Origin: JBBTVO01 sp038063195
Lineage (GTDB): Bacteria; Patescibacteriota; Microgenomatia; Levybacterales; UBA12049
Reading direction: 5' to 3'
DNA length: 12,071 nt
Assembly: GCA_038063195.1 (NCBI GenBank)
Contig: JBBTVO010000002.1
Span: forward strand, 1 to 12,071
Positions 10,227-12,071 of this stretch are shown here, piece after piece. Numbering within the stretch: position 1 is the first letter of the stretch; each line of letters starts with the position of its first letter. The notes beneath the pieces are model-generated. The model saw only the letters and a program-made list of their open reading frames with translations. It searched no databases and had not been told where the DNA came from. The position numbers and the translations under genes were made by a program.

Positions 10227-12071
10227 AATCTAGTGTTGCGAGTTTCGCATTGCTTTGGATAAAGTGTTTTCGCGGCGGGACCTCGTCGCCCATAAGCATT
10301 GTGAATGTTGCGTCTGCTTCTTCCGCGTCATCGATCGTTACTTGCTTTAAAATTCTATTTGCCGGATTCATGGTTGTTTCCCAAAGCTGTTCGGGGTTCA
10401 TTTCCCCAAGACCTTTGTATCTTTGAATGGTAATTGCGGATTTGGAATTTTTTTCTTTAATACCTTTTATAACAGTGTCTCTTTCTGCCTCCGAATATGC
10501 ATATTGAATATCTTTTCCCGCTGCGACTTTGAAAAGCGGGGGCTGTGCGATATAAAGAAAGCCTTGCTTCATAATATCCGGTAAGTGTCTGTAGAAAAAT
10601 GTAAGTATCAAAGTCTCGATATGTTCCCCGTCGACGTCTGCATCGGTCATGATAATAATTCTATGATATCTTAGCTTTTCAAACTTGATAGTCTCGCCTA
10701 TTCCCATTCCAAGTGCAATTATCAAATTCTTTAGCTCTTCGTGTTCGATTATCTTGTCCAGTCTGGCTCTTTCAGTATTTAAGATTTTTCCGCCGATTGG
10801 AAGAATTGCCTGAAACTTCCTATCTCTTCCCTGCTTGGCACTTCCTCCTGCACTGTCCCCCTCTACTATATATAATTCAGAGATTGATGGATCTTTTTCC
10901 TGACAGTCCGCGAGTTTCCCGGGAAGAGATGAGCCCTCAAGTGCTCCTTTTCGTAGTATTGCTTCTCTGGCCGCCTTTGCTGCAAGTCTTGCCTTGGCAG
11001 CAAGATATACTTTCTCAAGAATTCTTCGACCATCCGCAGGATTTTCTTCAAAATAAGTACTTAATCCTTCCTTCACAATTACCTGAACGACAGGCTGGAT
11101 CTCAGCATTTCCAAGCTTCCCTTTCGTCTGACCCTCAAATTGGATCTTATCCTGCGGCATTTTTATAAATACTACCGCGGTAAGGCCTTCTCTCGTATCA
11201 TCTCCTGTTATGGAATCTTCCTCAGATTTAAATGCTCCGATTTTTTTGCCGTAATCATTTATCGCGCGCGTTAACGCCATTCGGAAACCTGTAAGATGCG
11301 TTCCGCCGTTTACTGTGTTAATTACGTTTACGTAACTTTCCACATTTTCCGAATAGCCATTATTATATTGGAGCGCAATCTCCGCCTCGACTTCCCCATT
11401 TTGTTTTTTGATAAATATTGTTTTATGAAGCGGGTCTTTGTTGTCGTTAAGACGGGTAACGAGAGATGCTATGCCTCCCTCAAAATAATAATTAACCTCT
11501 TTTATTTCATCGCTTCTAAGATCGTAAAGATGAAAATAAAGATTTGGTACTAGATATGCTCTCTCTCTTATTGCTTTTTTTACGGTATCAAAATCAAACT
11601 CTATTGTTGAGAAAATTTCATTATCCGGAAGAAAAGTAGCTGTTGTCCCGCTTTTTCTATCATCCTTGAAATTTGGAGCTTCGTTTTTAGACTTTGAAAC
11701 GACTTCAACCTTGGTTTTAGGAGCCCCCTTCTGATATTCCTGTCTGTGGATTTTCCCATCCCGCAGGACTTCAACCCACATCCATTTCGACAAAGCATTC
11801 ACAACAGAACTTCCAACTCCATGAAGACCCCCTGAAATTTTATAAGCAGAGCCGCCGAATTTTCCACCGGCATGAAGCTTAGTCATTACGATTTCAAGGG
11901 CGGACTTTTTAAATTGAGGCATTATATCAATAGGAATTCCCCGTCCGTCATCAACTACAGTTGCCGAACTGTCTTTATTTAAAGTAATCCAGACATTTGT
12001 CGCATGGCCTGCAAGTGCCTCATCGACTGCGTTGTCAATAATTTCGCGAAGCGTTTCATGAAGACCAATTA
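10222..12071 (-). CDS. gyrB: DNA gyrase subunit B (5' end beyond the window)
   Basis: GyrB is the ATPase subunit that drives negative supercoiling with GyrA. The reading frame stays open to the window edge, so the first ~30-40 residues are missing. The ATG at 11922 is internal. The GHKL ATPase site is seen in REIIDNAVDEALAG, DDGRGIPIDI and GGLHGVGSSVVNALS. The transducer has the conserved QTKGKLGN. The Toprim domain shows EGDSAGGSAKQGRDR and the metal-binding MTDADVDGEHI. The C-terminus has QRYKGLGEMNPEQLWETTMNP. There is no sign of the large insert found in E. coli GyrB, and roughly 615 residues are visible. It lies on the same strand as gyrA but is separated from it by an uncharacterised gene, the RAYT unit and ppa. 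Confidence 0.97.
   Translation of the reverse strand, partial: IGLHETLREIIDNAVDEALAGHATNVWITLNKDSSATVVDDGRGIPIDIMPQFKKSALEIVMTKLHAGGKFGGSAYKISGGLHGVGSSVVNALSKWMWVEVLRDGKIHRQEYQKGAPKTKVEVVSKSKNEAPNFKDDRKSGTTATFLPDNEIFSTIEFDFDTVKKAIRERAYLVPNLYFHLYDLRSDEIKEVNYYFEGGIASLVTRLNDNKDPLHKTIFIKKQNGEVEAEIALQYNNGYSENVESYVNVINTVNGGTHLTGFRMALTRAINDYGKKIGAFKSEEDSITGDDTREGLTAVVFIKMPQDKIQFEGQTKGKLGNAEIQPVVQVIVKEGLSTYFEENPADGRRILEKVYLAAKARLAAKAAREAILRKGALEGSSLPGKLADCQEKDPSISELYIVEGDSAGGSAKQGRDRKFQAILPIGGKILNTERARLDKIIEHEELKNLIIALGMGIGETIKFEKLRYHRIIIMTDADVDGEHIETLILTFFYRHLPDIMKQGFLYIAQPPLFKVAAGKDIQYAYSEAERDTVIKGIKEKNSKSAITIQRYKGLGEMNPEQLWETTMNPANRILKQVTIDDAEEADATFTMLMGDEVPPRKHFIQSNAKLATLDL

Overview
The window looks like a compact, AT-rich bacterial chromosome segment, most plausibly from the Candidate Phyla Radiation (Patescibacteria), perhaps a Microgenomates-like lineage. 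The reasons are short proteins, gaps of a few bases or overlaps between genes, small uncharacterised proteins among core housekeeping genes, an atypical FolD and a REP-associated tyrosine transposase. TGA is used as a stop codon (SIMPL protein, purC, ppa, SGNH hydrolase), so the recoded Gracilibacteria-type code is excluded. The phylum assignment is an inference from gene character, not from a phylogeny.

Layout from left to right. At 83-691 (+) there is an uncharacterised protein. At 685-1449 (-) there is a membrane-anchored SIMPL-domain protein, and at 1492-1902 (-) a small Cys-containing uncharacterised protein. pyrB (1952-2995, -) and purC (3059-4066, +) are divergent, with interlocking promoters in a 63-bp gap. 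purC converges on and overlaps folD by 19 bp. A left-reading cluster follows: ppa (8642-8130), gyrA (8032-5558), an SGNH/GDSL hydrolase (5555-4911) and folD (4914-4048). The last three are separated by +2 and -4 bp. Divergent from ppa is a RAYT (Y1_Tnp) transposase at 8783-9448, flanked by 44-bp direct repeats each carrying two short palindromes. Next come an uncharacterised acidic protein (10213-9605, -) and gyrB (-), which runs off the right edge.

Functionally the segment combines both gyrase subunits with pyrophosphate hydrolysis and pieces of nucleotide and one-carbon metabolism: PyrB for pyrimidines, PurC for purines, FolD for the one-carbon folate donor.

Two patterns stand out. First, the palindromic repeat that flanks the transposase also lies inside folD, where it occupies exactly 39 nt (13 codons) and is read in frame as part of the protein. 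Second, most promoters that can be read have a -10 box only 6-11 nt before the start codon, and no start examined has a convincing Shine-Dalgarno sequence. This suggests widespread leaderless or near-leaderless transcripts. It also resets several starts relative to the longest possible ORFs (pyrB, purC, ppa and the first gene).
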